This document shows, one piece after another, positions 24,778-37,067 of a stretch of DNA of 64,000 nt. The notes below the pieces were generated by a model. It made no database searches. It saw nothing but the letters and a program-made list of their open reading frames with translations, and was not told the DNA's origin. Within the stretch, counting starts at the first letter, position 1, and every line of letters begins with the position of its first letter. The translations under genes and the position numbers were made by a program. This DNA is from Clitopilus passeckerianus (Eukaryota > Basidiomycota > Agaricomycetes > Agaricales > Entolomataceae), in the NCBI GenBank assembly GCA_944990035.1, contig CALYLX010000063.1:1-64000 (forward strand), given 5' to 3'.

Positions 24778-27700
24778 TTAAACGGGTACAGTACTGGGTG
24801 TTGATTGCGACCTTGTTGCCCAGTTGAATAGTTGGCGCACATCGCTGGTGGGAGGAGCATGGACGGTGGGAGGGGAGTCGGCGGGTTGTCTTGGCTCGAT
24901 GAGCAAACTAGGGAGTGGTTGGTCACAATGAGATATATGAAAATAGAAAGGACCAACCTTCGACGGTATAGATCTTGAAGATCTCCATGGTGCTGCGCTT
25001 TCTCAAAGGCTTCGGTGAGATAATCCTGAACTTCAGGTATCGCCTTGAGGTTATACGGGAGCTGAAACCGTTGCATGTCTTGCACGATCGCAGCGAGTTT
25101 GGAATATTTGCTCCAATTGATAAGCTTTTGCTGGAATTGAGAGGAGAAGGGCGATAGGATGGGTTGCCTTCTTTGCAAAACGTCACATCTGTGAGGTATA
25201 GGCCTAAGAATGGGACCGCCGGCGCTGCTGTGTTCCTCAGCTTGGTTCGGTACTCGTGATAGTTCCGGCTGTAGTCAGCAATCCGACGTAAGGAGTCTAG
25301 CTGTGCTTTGGTTTTTTGTGGGATTCCCTGAGGAATTTCAGCCTGAATTCAGTGGAGTTTTGGGTAACTGGTCACTCACAACCCATGTCTGATGTAGCCT
25401 TGATATCGTCGAAGAATCTAGTGCTGCAAGCATGGCCCGACAGGTACTGAAGTTGCTCAAAGAAAGACACCGCTATATCGTCACGTAAGTGAGACTGCCA
25501 TCCGTATTATGGTACAAACTTACGTCGGCGACCTTGACAAAGAACCGGACAAGCCCTGTCCTCTTCTTCAAATCTGATTCGTTGAGTATATTTTCCGCAA
25601 CCCATCCCGTAATGGCCGTACTCAAGGACGAAACCGCCCTGACATTGACCGGAGGCTTTACGTTCTTACTTCCAGTTTCCAAAATTTCTTCTGGAGTGAC
25701 CGCACAGTAAAGGTTACACTCCATGATGGAAAGTTGCCTTGCTAACTCCGTTGCGTCGAAGTCCATGACGGATACCGAATAGTGGTCCCTTTTTCTTAGG
25801 GAGCCAAGTAAAGCCCTCGACATTGTCGGGCGGGGAACCTCTGATGAGAGGAGGATGGTTGACGGGGGTCCTTTCGGAAGCCCTAGATCCCGTAACCTTT
25901 CACCCTTCGGGCTGATATTATGCTCCTGGGCTTGCCGCCTGAAGGTTAGGAATTCTTGGATCCGCTTCGCCGGGGTCGGGAATGTCCTTGTCAGACCTTC
26001 TCGGACGAAGTCCGCCAGATATTCAGCGATGGCGTCGTCACTTAGAGGCCGCCAATAATTTTCGACCCATAACTTGATGAAGTTGGATACCCGGAGCCGA
26101 ACAGGAATGCCTTTGCGTTGTTGCCACAACTCATGATCCTCAAGTGAGCAGCCGGCCGGGGGAAGGATGTTGAACCGTTCAATAAGTACTCGAACGAGCT
26201 CATGCGGGGAGGAAAAGAGGCGGAAAGTCATGAAGAAGATTGAGATGAAATCTGGGTCGATGACGTTGTTGTGTGGGGTCAACTTCTCGACGATTGTTCC
26301 AATGGTAGCGCCAACCAACTTGCCATCGCTCCCGAATGCGGCGTCCTCCAGAGCATAGTCGTGCGAGGATGTCCATACATTAATGTCCTGGACATCTGTC
26401 ACCGCTGAAGTGACCGGGGGTTCTCCTGAAAGAAGGCTCTCTTCCATGGCATTCTCATTCGTCTTGTCAGCTTCCCAAGTGACATCTTCGTCTCCTTGGT
26501 CGAAAGACTGAGGCGATCCCAGCCCGGGGGAAACCGGTGAATGCTGATCGAGAGCGAGGGGTGCGGGGACATTGATCTTGCCATCTTCAGTCGATGTAGG
26601 TGCTGTGGAATTCGTCCAAACCGAGGTTTTAGACATTATACTGTGGTCTGAGCCAGATCCAGATGAATCGCCCTGAATCTTGCGCACCGGTACGAGGTCA
26701 ATATGAGGGCTATTGTTGATATCTTGCACATGTGGCTGTTCCTTCATTGCGTCGAGACTCCAGGACTTCATAAGCTGCAAATTGGAGAACTTGTTGGGGG
26801 AGAATGGTTGCTCCCCGTTCTCGGCAATATTTGGTAGCTCAAGAACAAACGGCCTGTCCCCAGTGGAACGGTTCAAGCAGACCTTGACAGCTGCAACACA
26901 ATCAGCCCCTGCTTTCAAGGCGTTTGTTGCAGACCGCAGGAGCGATTGCTTCTCTTCCTCTTCTGACAGGCTCACAGGAAGTGGGATCGTAAGGAGCCTA
27001 ACAGACTCTGCCAGGGAGCTGGTAACGTTATACAGTCCCTCCTTCGCTGCTCGGAGATTTCCCACCCTTTGAACAGGGACATCTGGGTGATTCATCACCG
27101 CTTCAACAATGGTAAGTAGCTTGCAGACCATCTCGACGATTTCCCTGACCAGGTCGTATAGGGAACCCGTACTAGATGCATGGGATGTCCGCGAATGGGA
27201 GTGTGCGTGCCCAATGAAAGCCGCGATCGTTGACAAGTATTGATCATGGGTAAATCGTAGCGCCTCCATGACTTGCGCTCCCGAGCATAGGCCAGAGGGG
27301 AAAGATGGAGGTGCGGACGGTTGTTCATCTGATGATATGGATGATATTGACGCGCTGCTGCTGCTGATGGAACCGCCAGCCTTTCGCGGGATCCCATGGC
27401 TTTGCACAAACCGGGTTGGTTGCAGAGGCATGGTCTCGTTCTCGTTGAAGGCAGGTTTCTGTTTGCGCCTGACATCCGTTAGACTCCTTGCTCGGGGCCC
27501 CTTGGCTGATCCCACAACAAGGTTTCGCCCTCGAGGACGAAGCTGTGTCGGGGTCTGCCCGGTAGGCGAATCTGCTTCAATGAGGGTGTTCTCTTTTTGT
27601 GACCATGAGCCTGATGTCCCCTCGGTAGTCGTTGAACCTAAAGAGGAAGTCGATTGCCGTTGATCTGGGAGCTCGATGCCACATTGGACAGCAACCGTCA

Positions 27701-28740
27701 GAAACCTGCGCACATGTGCAAAGACCTGTCCACCAAGCCGGAGCATACTCTCCACCTCCACTTCCCGTTGCTTGTCTCCTAGTCGGGGATCTGCAGCTTT
27801 CTTGGCCTGGGCGACGAGAGCGGCCAGAACAGAGAGAATTTGCCGTCGCTCGTAGCCTAACGATGGAAATCGTTGCAGTATTGGGGCATCTCGCTGCAAT
27901 GTTTCCGTTGCTGAGAGGATTGCTCTAACACAGGATATTATGCAGGCGGTGGATGGTGCGAAATGGGTGGCCCGACTTGACCGAACTGCGTTCTGCAGCA
28001 GAGATAGGCCGTGCAGCAAGGGAACCATAAGCGCTGGGCAGTACGAGTCCACTTCATTCGAGTAACTGTCAGGAGTTTTGGATCGTAGCCGGGTTCGTGT
28101 ATCCGCAGGCATAGACATCGAACTCATCCACGATGTTGTCGACGCCACAGACTGAGATTGCGCATGCCCCTTTTTCTACACAGATTTTAGCAGATGTTCT
28201 CAGATGGGACGGGTAGAAGTTTACCGTTGTTCGCCGTGGTAGCTCCTCCGCAGTCAGGGACTCGACTTCCGCCTGGACATAGTTACTGGGGAACCAACCG
28301 CGGCGGTCCTCCAGCTCGCCATCCCACCATCCACTAGGATGCTTGTTGTGGACACGGATGACTTGTCCTGCTCTGAAGGATAAACATGTCGCGTTCTGCT
28401 GGTCGGGGGTGTAGTCATGCATTGCAAGAACGTAGTCGGCCCCCACTTGAACGGACTCATCGAAGACGGAGTCACTCGGGCTCGCTGGTTTTGAACGTGT
28501 CCTTGAAGTTGAACGATCCGTTCGGGCGGGTATCTTGGATGAGGGCGCATTTGCCGGGGGCGTTGCAGGGGATCTCGGCGTAGGGTTGGGCGCTGCTCGG
28601 TTCGCTTGTGAGGATCCAAAGGAGGCAGTTCGTGGTCCTGGTAGCGGGCTTCTTCCTCGATAGCGGCGTGGTGAAGGGATGGTATTGGATGGTTTAGCGT
28701 TTGAGATCTTGGTGTCGATTCGGAGGCGGTTATGATTCAT
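24778..28740 (-). CDS. Cdc25-type Ras guanine-nucleotide exchange factor with SH3 domain
   Basis: Activates Ras by exchanging GDP for GTP, upstream of cAMP/PKA signalling. Order: a Ser/Pro/Arg-rich N-terminus; an SH3 domain (YVLAMHDYTP, LSFRAGQVIRVHNKHPSGWWDGEL, RRGWFPSNYV); a long helical and disordered middle; the RasGEF N-terminal module (GTIVEKLTPHNNVIDPDFISIFFMTFRLF); and the catalytic Cdc25 domain (FDATELARQLSIMECNLY; RFFVKVAD; LGLYLTDVTFCKEGNPSYRPSPLN; YSKLAAIVQDMQRFQLPYNLKAIPEVQ). It ends TPSTVPV. About 1,200 residues. The ATG at 28740 is the first in frame. Within the catalytic domain, near 25126-25129, the conserved reading changes frame in an A-run: one base is missing relative to the family. 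A 56-nt GT-AG 'intron' could restore the frame but would delete the conserved EGNPS segment (see findings). Confidence 0.92.
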
Positions 28741-29364
28741 TTGGTAGGGGTAATGATGCACTGTGCGTTCGAGTAAAACGCTTAGCAGATATACAGGCTG
28801 CAAGAAGTTCAGAGACGCCGAAACAGTTAAACGCGCGCATAACTCACTGGAGCTCGTAGATAATGATGTTACACGCCGTGAGGATGCAAGAATTCGGAAT
28901 TATATGATCAAGGGTCCAGGAACAAATATGCCTGAAATACAGAGGGCAGCAGGTGACATGCAAGCTCGAAATGAAGCAGATTGACAATGGCGGTTGTAGA
29001 TTCCGAGAGTGCTATTGTATGATTGAGGGCGTTTGCGAGAGTTGACGACCAGGGCTAACTTCGGAATGGTAAATTTGACTTATATCCAAGAAGATTGAGG
29101 GATTGCGACAATTCAGCGAGAAGAAAGGAAGCCAAGATAGAGTCGGATTGCCAGCAAACGGACGACGATATCCTCAGGAAAAGTGCCCAGCTTTGCTGCA
29201 CACCGTTGAGGGTGATCAAGAGCAGAGCAGCCGGTGTGCTTGAACCGGACAGCCTGATACCCAACTAGCGCCAAACAAACGACCGCGCCTACACAACTTG
29301 ACCCCCGCCCACAACGCGCCGTTCTAGAAGGCTTGTTTGATGCTGTCGCAGTCTTATTGTAATC
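28741..29364. other. Divergent intergenic region upstream of RasGEF and the coiled-coil gene
   Basis: About 620 bp between divergent genes. Short open frames are present but none is supported by family or splice evidence. Presumably it carries both promoters and possibly a 5' UTR intron of the RasGEF (an acceptor-like CTTCTTGCAG lies at about 28798-28807, minus strand). Confidence 0.4.
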
Positions 29365-30766
29365 ATGTCTAGCACGTCGCCTTCTGAGCTTTTCACTGAG
29401 GCTCTAAGTTCTTTCTCAAAATCCGCTCAGCAAGCCGTCAGTTCTTTCGCGGGTAGTTTGGCCCGAAAACTCACAGATCTACTGTTCTAGTTCCTTGCAG
29501 TCGATGCTCAAGCGAGAGCTGAGGCGGCACGCGTCAATACAGACCTTCGTCAGTTGCGACTGGAGAAAGATAAAGCTGTAGATGCCTTGCATACGTGCCA
29601 GCTTGAGTGCGAATCATGGAAACAAGAAGCTGCCACTTGTCAAGCTAATGTGCGTTTATGACGGACTCAAACTCGTCTCTGCTTTTCTCATGATGTGCCT
29701 GTCTAGCTCAAGCAAGCAGAATCGAAGGTGAACAGACCTATTCGTGTGACAAAAACCCAATTGACCCCGTAAATATCACAAGATTGTCCATCAGAATGAG
29801 ACTATCACCCAACTTCGGCGAGAAGCAAACCAATGGAAAGATCAGTCACGGAACTGGCAAGAACACTTCCTCCGCGTAGAACAAGAGAGGTGTAGCCTCA
29901 CCACGAGGCTTGAGGAACTTGTAACTCAAAGTGTTCAGGTCCGCTTATCCTTCAAATTATTTAAATCTTCAATTCTCACAAAATTCCACCAGAATAAGCA
30001 CCAAATCACGTCCGCTCCTACCACCACATATCTCATCAAGGAAGCAGAAGCTTCTTCGTACCAACCTCCGTCCTACAAATCTGCGGTCCCGGTGACCCCT
30101 TTCGAGCCCGAATCCCCTTCTGCTCCCAGTAAAAGTACAGCCCGACGACGACGGAAGTCTATCATACAACCGAATCACCCCGTATCTTCCCCCACTAGGA
30201 CACTCCCACCCTACGAGCCTTCTTCCGCTACACCGAATAAGAATCAAACTGGTCCATCCAAGAGACGACGAATATCGCCAAAGGAGCCTATCTCAGCACC
30301 TGTAGGCCGTGTTGAACCGCGTCAAACTCTGATTCGACGCGTTCACGCTGTCGTGAACGTAAAGCAGGAGCCAGAGTCAGAGGAGGAGTCATCACTACCG
30401 GAATCACAGAGTCAGACAGGAGAGCAGACGTCCAGGCCTAGCAGAGCTGCGCGCCTCAAATCTGCGTACGTCCTGGAGGACGAATCCGGGAGTGAAAGTG
30501 GGCACGAGAACGATGATGATTATGTGCAAGACGAAGATGAAGAAGACGAATTGCTGATTGGCGCAGAGGTTTGACCTTCAATTTCCTTGTGTGCGTCCAA
30601 GTTCCTAATTGGTGATTTCTAGCCCAACCACAAAGAACTTCATACGAGTAAACGTGTTGCCTCCTCGAAGACTGCACAAGACACCTCCGCCGCTGTTTCC
30701 AAGAAGCGCAAACACGATGTAATGCAGAAAAGCGTCGCTGCTACTTCGGTTCGCAGGAGAGCCTGA
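29365..30766 (+). CDS. Coiled-coil protein with basic/acidic nuclear-type C-terminus, function unknown
   Basis: No known family recognised. The spliced protein begins MSSTSPSELFTEALSSFSKS. It continues with a heptad-rich coiled coil (AEAARVNTDLRQLRLEKDKAVDAL..., ITQLRREANQWKDQSRNWQEHFLRVEQERCSL) over roughly residues 30-150. The C-terminal half is disordered, with basic patches (RRRRKS, SKRRRIS), a sumoylation-type VKQE site, an acidic run (DDDYVQDEDEEDELL) and a basic end (KKRKHD, VRRRA). About five introns, the first near 29450-29500. This composition suggests a nuclear DNA- or chromatin-associated protein restricted to basidiomycetes; that is inference. It is convergent with ERV46. Confidence 0.7.
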
Positions 30767-31013
30767 AGCTTCCTAGCTTTCCTGACAGCGAAAGTACCTC
30801 TTACTTCCGTGTACATCCATTCATGTATACACGACTCTACTCGCTGTCGTTATCGCTATCTTGACACTGCATGTACTTTGTACAATCTATATGTACGATT
30901 TCAAGGGATATTGTCCTCACTTCAGCCACGTCTGGCCTCAAGTGTCGCATTGTGGGGTGTGCAAAGTCAGTGTGCGAGATTCATATGATACAATACAAGG
31001 CGTGACGTCTAAT

Positions 31014-32624
31014 CTACATCATTTTGCCGCTGCCAAATCCTCCAGATGAGCCTCCTACTTTCTTCAAAGCTTTGCCAGTAGCAAAGAGGACGCTATCTAG
31101 GAGCGATGCCACTGTGAGGACACCTCCGACGATTGCACAAGTCCTTTACAAATTCAATTAGAAGCTGTCCTTGTGTGTAAGTCTGAGATCACGTACGATG
31201 TCACGAAGTGAGCAAATGATTGCTGAGTATCGGAATGCACGACGAGAATAGGTGAGATTTCAAAGTTGAAGAATGCTCCGGGAACACCGGTCATGCCGTG
31301 TTGCACGTGAATTCCTTGAGGAGTGTCACCTTGACCACCTTCTGTCAAGTCTCGCTCAAAGGAAGTAGCGCTGTACTGGTGGCTGTTGACGGTATGGCCG
31401 TCATATGTGTGGAATCGCGTGGAGACGACTTTGAGGAAGTACTGGAACATAAATTGGGACTTCGAAGTCTAGAAAACGAATTAATGAGCAGGGAAATCAT
31501 GTGGCAGAAAAATAGGACACATACATGTGCAGAAGCACCGTCAAGAGGGCCAGCAGTGATGCCGAGGCGTTGCTTCATCTTCTTGCCGGCTTCAGCCTTC
31601 CAGTAATCGTATTCATCATCAGTCTCGAAGGCGAAGTGGTGAACAGTATGCGAGAAGTCGTGCTTATTGCCGTCATCTCGGAGATAGGGGACAAGTTCGT
31701 AGAAAGAGCGTGCGTTTGTTTGGAATGAACGGCCAGGGGAGAGGTGAATGTTGCCAATAACTTTGTTGACACGGAGTCGCCCAGAAATGTTGCAGCCTTC
31801 GTCTGCTTGTTCCTTTAGCTTGTCCAGCCAACCTTCGTTTTTACACTTGGTGAGAAATTAGCATCATGTGGGCAAGACCAGTCAATTGTTGGCAGAATGC
31901 TTACTTGTTCAACCGCATCGGGATTCGTGAAACTCCAGCCTCGATTCACGTAGGCCATGCGAACGTCTTCGCAAGTGTTACAGCATCCATTCTCGGGCTC
32001 CAGACCACCGTAACAAGAGCCGCAATAGTTATCTTTCTGGACGTCGTTCATCTTGTCCAGGTCGTTTCGTAATTCTGCGCTCCACGAATTTGGCACCATT
32101 TCACCCCGCTGGTCCAACCGGACCTTTAAGACATTGTGGGAGATGTCTCGTTGGAGTTCACCGCTGATGTCCATGACATCCAGACTGAGGACTGTTCAAA
32201 AAAAGCAGCATGTTGTTAATGTCTGAGCTTAGACAGCCAGAACAAAATAACTCACGATAGCAGGGCACCCTTGGGAATGTAACGTTCAAGTTCACAGTCA
32301 ATTTCTCGCCTCTGCTCTTATCAACCACAATAGAAGTATCGACCGTTACCCGGCGATAGTCGATGAACTCCATTGTTGTGAAAGCCAATATGATTGCGGC
32401 CGAAAGGAGGGTCACTGAACAACCACCAAAATCAGCATTGCACAGAGTGCTTCCTCATAGTTCAACTCACAGAAAGCACCAGTTCTCGTCTTAACTTTCA
32501 CATCTTCAGTTGTCTACGGGTGAAGACCAGTTATTTTGATTCCGGTTTGATCAACGGAGGTCTAATCACGTACCTTGCCAAAGGCATCCACGCCTTTGAG
32601 GCTGCTAAACATGCCCTTCGCCAT
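31014..32624 (-). CDS. ERV46: ER-Golgi cargo receptor subunit Erv46 (ERGIC3 homologue)
   Basis: Erv46 cycles between ER and Golgi in COPII/COPI vesicles with Erv41 and retrieves escaped ER proteins. The N-terminus MAKGMFSSLKGVDAFGKTTEDVKVKT is followed by membrane span 1 (VTLLSAAIILAFTTMEFI). The large luminal domain has FPRVPCYLLSLDVMD, the CGSCYGG...GCCNTCEDV cysteine cluster and SFQTNARSFYELVPYL. The conserved FNFEISPILVVH comes next, then the C-terminal span (TCAIVGGVLTVASLLDSVLF) and a short tail GFGSGKMM. About 420 residues, usual size, with about seven introns. Start at 32624. Confidence 0.95.
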
Positions 32625-33993
32625 TGTTCAAAATCCAGCTCGAGACTGTCCTCGAGGGCGATAATACTTTGAGAAAACCAGGAAAATGAGGGAAACGAAT
32701 TTGCGGCCGTGTAAGCTTATAACGGAGGATTCTCCGTGATCGAGGTCGACGTGTCACCAATCCACGTGAACTCAGAAAGTCCGGCTTTTACCCCAGGCCC
32801 GTCGGTCAAAGTACCGACTCTCGCTCCTCGACGACAATACGACTTTAACAATCTCTTTACTACTTTTGTAGCTCAGATTTCTTGCTTGATAACATTTTCT
32901 TGGTCGGAGCATCGCAAATGTCGAAGCAATACTCCCGGGTTCGTATTGGTCTCGGCTGTTATCTTGTTCATATTAATGCACCATCGCCTCTTTGAACCAA
33001 ATTGATTCGACCTTATAATTCTCCACACGACATCCTCGGAAAAACTAGGCCCTAGACTTGTCGCTTATAGTGCTTTAACGCTGGGTAGAACTATACTTTG
33101 ACGATACCGTATTGGCAATAGGTCGAACCACATCGCGATCCAGTTTGACGCGGCACACACACCAAAGGATGCGACGAAACACAAAGGCGTTCCGGCAACC
33201 ATCCTGATGAACAGGCAGTTGCAACCAGTTGAAGATTCTCCCTCACCTGTGAACCATCCTCGCACTTACTTCAGCATCCCTGGGGGTACAGTCCCCTCAG
33301 CTACGGCCCTCAAGCTAATATCATAGCCGAAAAGAATCGTTACAAGACTGGGAGAAATGTGACGTTTCCAGTACGCCAGGCTCAGCTAATCAGGTATTCT
33401 CTGTTGTTCATCATAGGGTTCCAACAGCACACCCGCGAGGCGATCGATTCCGGCCGTCAAGTGCAGGCTAAGAGTGATGTTCACAGAGCGAGGTCCTTGG
33501 CACGACGAGACCAACGTTGAAAGACTGCTGTTGCTCTTCGCTGGCTTCGCGGGGGAACGGCTATATCTAATGATTTGAACTGGGTTGTTTCCCGCCATGG
33601 AATTGTCAGCCTCTCGACTCGCCAGCCTGGGCTACCTCGTTGTTGTCAGCCTTATGAAGGCGGGGAAATCATGCTGCTGTCGTTCTCAGCGCCTTGGATA
33701 GGCATGGAAAGCGAAGCAACATCGAAGGCGTGATTGTTGGTGGATGGCTCTTCGCTCTATTCGTTGTTCAGCGGCCCTGTTGCTTGGGCAGTTACTGGGA
33801 TATAACTATGAATTGTACAGTGTATGTAACGCACAGGTGGACAGGTCGAATAGCAATTGTGACATCGTGTTTTAAACGATCAGGCTCAGTCTCAAGTAAA
33901 CAGTTAGGCGACTAAATTCTGCAGGCTTATAGAGATAGACATTTCCGTAAAGGATGCAATGGTTAAGAATTGAAACTGTCCAGTTATGCATGG
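32625..33993. other. Intergenic region between ERV46 and VPS45 without recognisable gene
   Basis: About 1.37 kb containing the ERV46 promoter and the VPS45 3' end. Several short open frames lie here (for example 32736-33005 plus, 33386-33598 minus), but none has a family resemblance or splice support. Confidence 0.45.
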
Positions 33994-36423
33994 CTACGGC
34001 ATACCAATCTTGTCAACTCCTTGCTTGACCTTATCAAACAGGTTCAGAACGCCATCTCTAATGCCGTCCGCCTGTACGCTAATACCCTCGTTACTAGAAC
34101 GGAAAACACCAGTCCCTCCAGGTCCACCCAGACTGACATTCACGCCCCCAAGGTTAAGATTCAATGCGGGCGCATTCGACGCCGATTCTGGGGGTGGCTC
34201 ATAGACAGATGACGGGAAGGCCGTTGCAGCCGAGCGAATCATCTCCAGATAGCTAGTAAATGGTAAGCAACCAGTTCAGATATATAGCAAGGAAACGTAC
34301 GAAGATGAATTATGCACACAAGTGCCTCCTAGTAGGACGCGTGTATTCGAGGCGTTCTGTAAACCTGCATTGGCTGCGAAGGCCGGATCTTGGTTCAACA
34401 GTGTCACGGCCCTGGCTTCACCGTAGGTGGTTCCCCCAATCATGAATATAATAATGTCCTGCGGCCTGGAAGTACATCTTGTCAGATGGCTGTAGCAAAG
34501 TGTAAAATTATATGCTACCTCTGCAGGGAAGCATTCGGGCCAGGCGATTCAAGGAACGGATAACTCGTTTCCTTCAGTCTTCCACGGAACAGGTGCTCCA
34601 GGGTTTGCATGAGGTGCGGCGTATGTTGTGTGTAGACGTTCTCTACGCCTTTCAAGCCCTTCAGCGCGGATCGACCTTTGGCTAGCAGTGACTCAGTCGA
34701 GAACAGGTCGTCTTGACGTTGATCTGCGCCAGCTATGTTAAGAAAGACGTAGACAAGCTGGGAAAAAAATAACGGAAGAGTAAAAACAAGAACGTCTGGA
34801 ATAATGACAGACACGTACCCTGGCGTCCTCGCGTGATACACCATTTGCCAGCATGAGGTTAATCAGTGAAGCAATGTTTGCAGTCTGGGTCTTCTGATAT
34901 CGGAGGGCAAACAAAATCACCAGCCGTAGCTTATTCTGTGGCGAAACCCCCTCGTCCGTGACCACTGCTTGGACAGCCTGAGTGCGATCGTTAGCCTAAC
35001 AAGTGAGAAGGATGTAGTTATTGATGTCACCCTGTAGTCAGCCCCAGCACTTGTAGCAAGTCCCTGCTCGACCTCTCCAACCTCTAACAACTTGTACTTG
35101 TCAACCAACCTGCTGAGTTCCCCAACCAACGCCACATGCTTGCTAACATTGCCGCCGAGCTTTCTAAATTCAGGGTAGTCCTCAACAAACTTCTTCATAT
35201 CAGAGATTGAAGAAATCTTGTTGGGGGTGTGAGCCATGGAACGACTCTGATAAGATTGAACGTAGTCCTTTAGAGAGGTTCCTAGGTCTCCGAAGGTCTC
35301 GAGATAATGAGATTGGAAGAAGGGATCAGTAGATGGTGTCAAAAGAATTTCCTGTTCTAACACTTAGTCAAAATTTCTGCCTCAAATCGGGTAAGCTTAC
35401 AGCAAGTTCAGGTCGGATGTCCGGAACCGCGCTGAGATCTACCCTGCCGTTTTGTATCCCAAGCAACTCATGAACCATAGCCTGGTACGTCCATTGGGAG
35501 AGTAGGGGTGTGACGGGATCATTTCTTCGGTCAAGAACGAGCAGTAGCGGCGGTACTTGTGTAAGACGGAAGTCAAATAGAGAGGATTCGGATTTCATCC
35601 GATGCTACAGGGTCAATCATTTTAGTGACAGCACAACAAGTCGATCAGAACTTCTACCTGAACCTCCGTCGCAAGTTTCTTTGCCATCCCGCTCATTTTC
35701 TCGTATCTGATGACCGGTTTCTTCTTCAGACTAAGCAGGACGGCAATGATTCCCTGAACGGAATGCTCAAGCGCCTTTGTATCCCAGACGCTCGGGTTAG
35801 CACCATAGAGTGGTCTTGATATGGTAGGCGTATGGTTTAGGGAGAATAGGTAGGGCAACATGGGTGCGTAGTCCGCAAAGTATTCCTATGTGAAATGACT
35901 GATAAGTGAGAGTTGGGTTTCCAATATAGCACTATTACTGACCTGTACTTCCTTGACAACTTCAAATTCATCAGCCTCAGCCAGCCTTTCAATGGCAGAC
36001 TTGCTCAGAATATTGCTAAAGTCTGTCCAAACGATTAGGCATGAGTGCCTCGGCCTTCACGAAGGCACATTGAATCACTGACTGACACAGGTAGTATTCT
36101 CCATATTTGGGCTCACTAAGCTCGGCTTCCAGCGCGCCGATGGTTTCTTCGCTGTTCTTCAAAAAACACACACACTTCATATGTGGCATTCTATCCCGCT
36201 TATAGTTGTCTATCCGATCCGTAAGGTAAACTTGATGGGAGAGCAACATAGATTGGGTTGAAGCCAGTGAGACTATTGGTGTCTGTACGGAATTTAAGTA
36301 GTTCTATAAGGTCAGATTTGGCCAGTTGCTCACTGTTTGTGAATCGAGCAATAAAACCTTCATTGCCGTAGGAGTGGAGACCAGTTTGGTGACATAGGTT
36401 TCAATGGCCTTGTGAACATCCAT
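33994..36423 (-). CDS. VPS45: Sec1/Munc18-family protein Vps45
   Basis: Vps45 binds syntaxin-type SNAREs (Tlg2/Pep12) and controls fusion at the TGN and endosomes. The spliced product starts [27 protein letters not shown] and shows [19 protein letters not shown] sequence, [84 protein letters not shown] and [17 protein letters not shown]. All are strong SM-family signatures. It ends with an unusually long, Gly/Asn-rich tail ([20 protein letters not shown]) closing at VDKIGMP. Roughly eight introns, about 590 residues. Divergent from the GSKIP-domain gene with 212 bp between starts. Confidence 0.95.
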
Positions 36424-36635
36424 GATTGCAGGTCAGGTTCCGTACAAAGCTGTGACTCCAAAGCACTACTATTTCCCGGAATCAGGGTCTTTGAAGAACA
36501 AAGGGAAGCTGGGAGCAACCTTCTGCGCAGTGTTGGTGAATGTGAGGTGCAAAGCAGCGGAGTTGCCTTTTCTGGCACAGCTGGATGATCTTACTCAAAC
36601 CTTGATCAAGACTAAGCCAAGCTCTTCCAAAAATT
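36424..36635. promoter_or_regulatory. Bidirectional promoter region between VPS45 and the GSKIP-domain gene
   Basis: 212 bp between divergent start codons. No clear TATA element. Shared control is inferred only from spacing. Confidence 0.4.
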
Positions 36636-37017
36636 ATGGCAGCAGAGGGTTTTACACCGTTCTCAGGGTTTTATGCTGAAGAAATGAACCGCGCTTTGAC
36701 TGAACAACTGTTCGGGATCAAGGCCTTCACTGTTCTCTCTGCAGACGCGTCGCATGCCCTCTCTTCTGTAGAAATCTTAGAGGGAGACGAACTAACTATC
36801 AAGCTCACTTCGCTGGGCTATCAGGTAAGAATACCCCTTTTGCACCCTTTCCTATCTCAATTATCAGCAGATTGTATCCCCACCAGAAGACACTGTCTTC
36901 GATTATGTAGATAGTCTTTTACAGTCTGTCAGTCCCCAGTACGAGCTTAAACGGCATGAACTCTGGGTCCAGAAGCTATCGAATCTTGCGTCAACACACA
37001 CAGAAAATGATGATTAA
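36636..37017 (+). CDS. Small GSKIP-domain (DUF727) protein
   Basis: Two exons (36636-36824 and from 36868 to 37017) give about 112 residues. The C-terminal half, GDELTIKLTSLGYQIVSPPEDTVFDYVDSLLQSVSPQYELKRHELWVQKLSNLA (shown here only to name the region, positions about 48-102), matches the pattern of the GSKIP domain. In animals that domain binds GSK3-beta and PKA, and it also precedes the Clu domain of mitochondrial clustering proteins. Here it stands alone. The intron ends in a tandem CAGCAG acceptor, so two isoforms differing by one Gln are possible. Family call moderate. Confidence 0.7.
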
Positions 37018-37067
37018 TTTTTATCAAGCCCTCTATGCTTTACAACCCACGGGTGATACGGGAGAAG

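Noticed and set aside
24923..25186. Minus-strand frame continuing from EGNPSYRPSPLNSS as an alternative RasGEF C-terminus
   Set aside because: After the A-run the translation loses all similarity to RasGEF, while the other frame carries the conserved C-terminus.
30092..30574. A separate gene coding for the basic/acidic 160-residue segment
   Set aside because: It joins by consensus introns to the coiled-coil exons upstream and to a basic exon downstream, so it is part of one gene.
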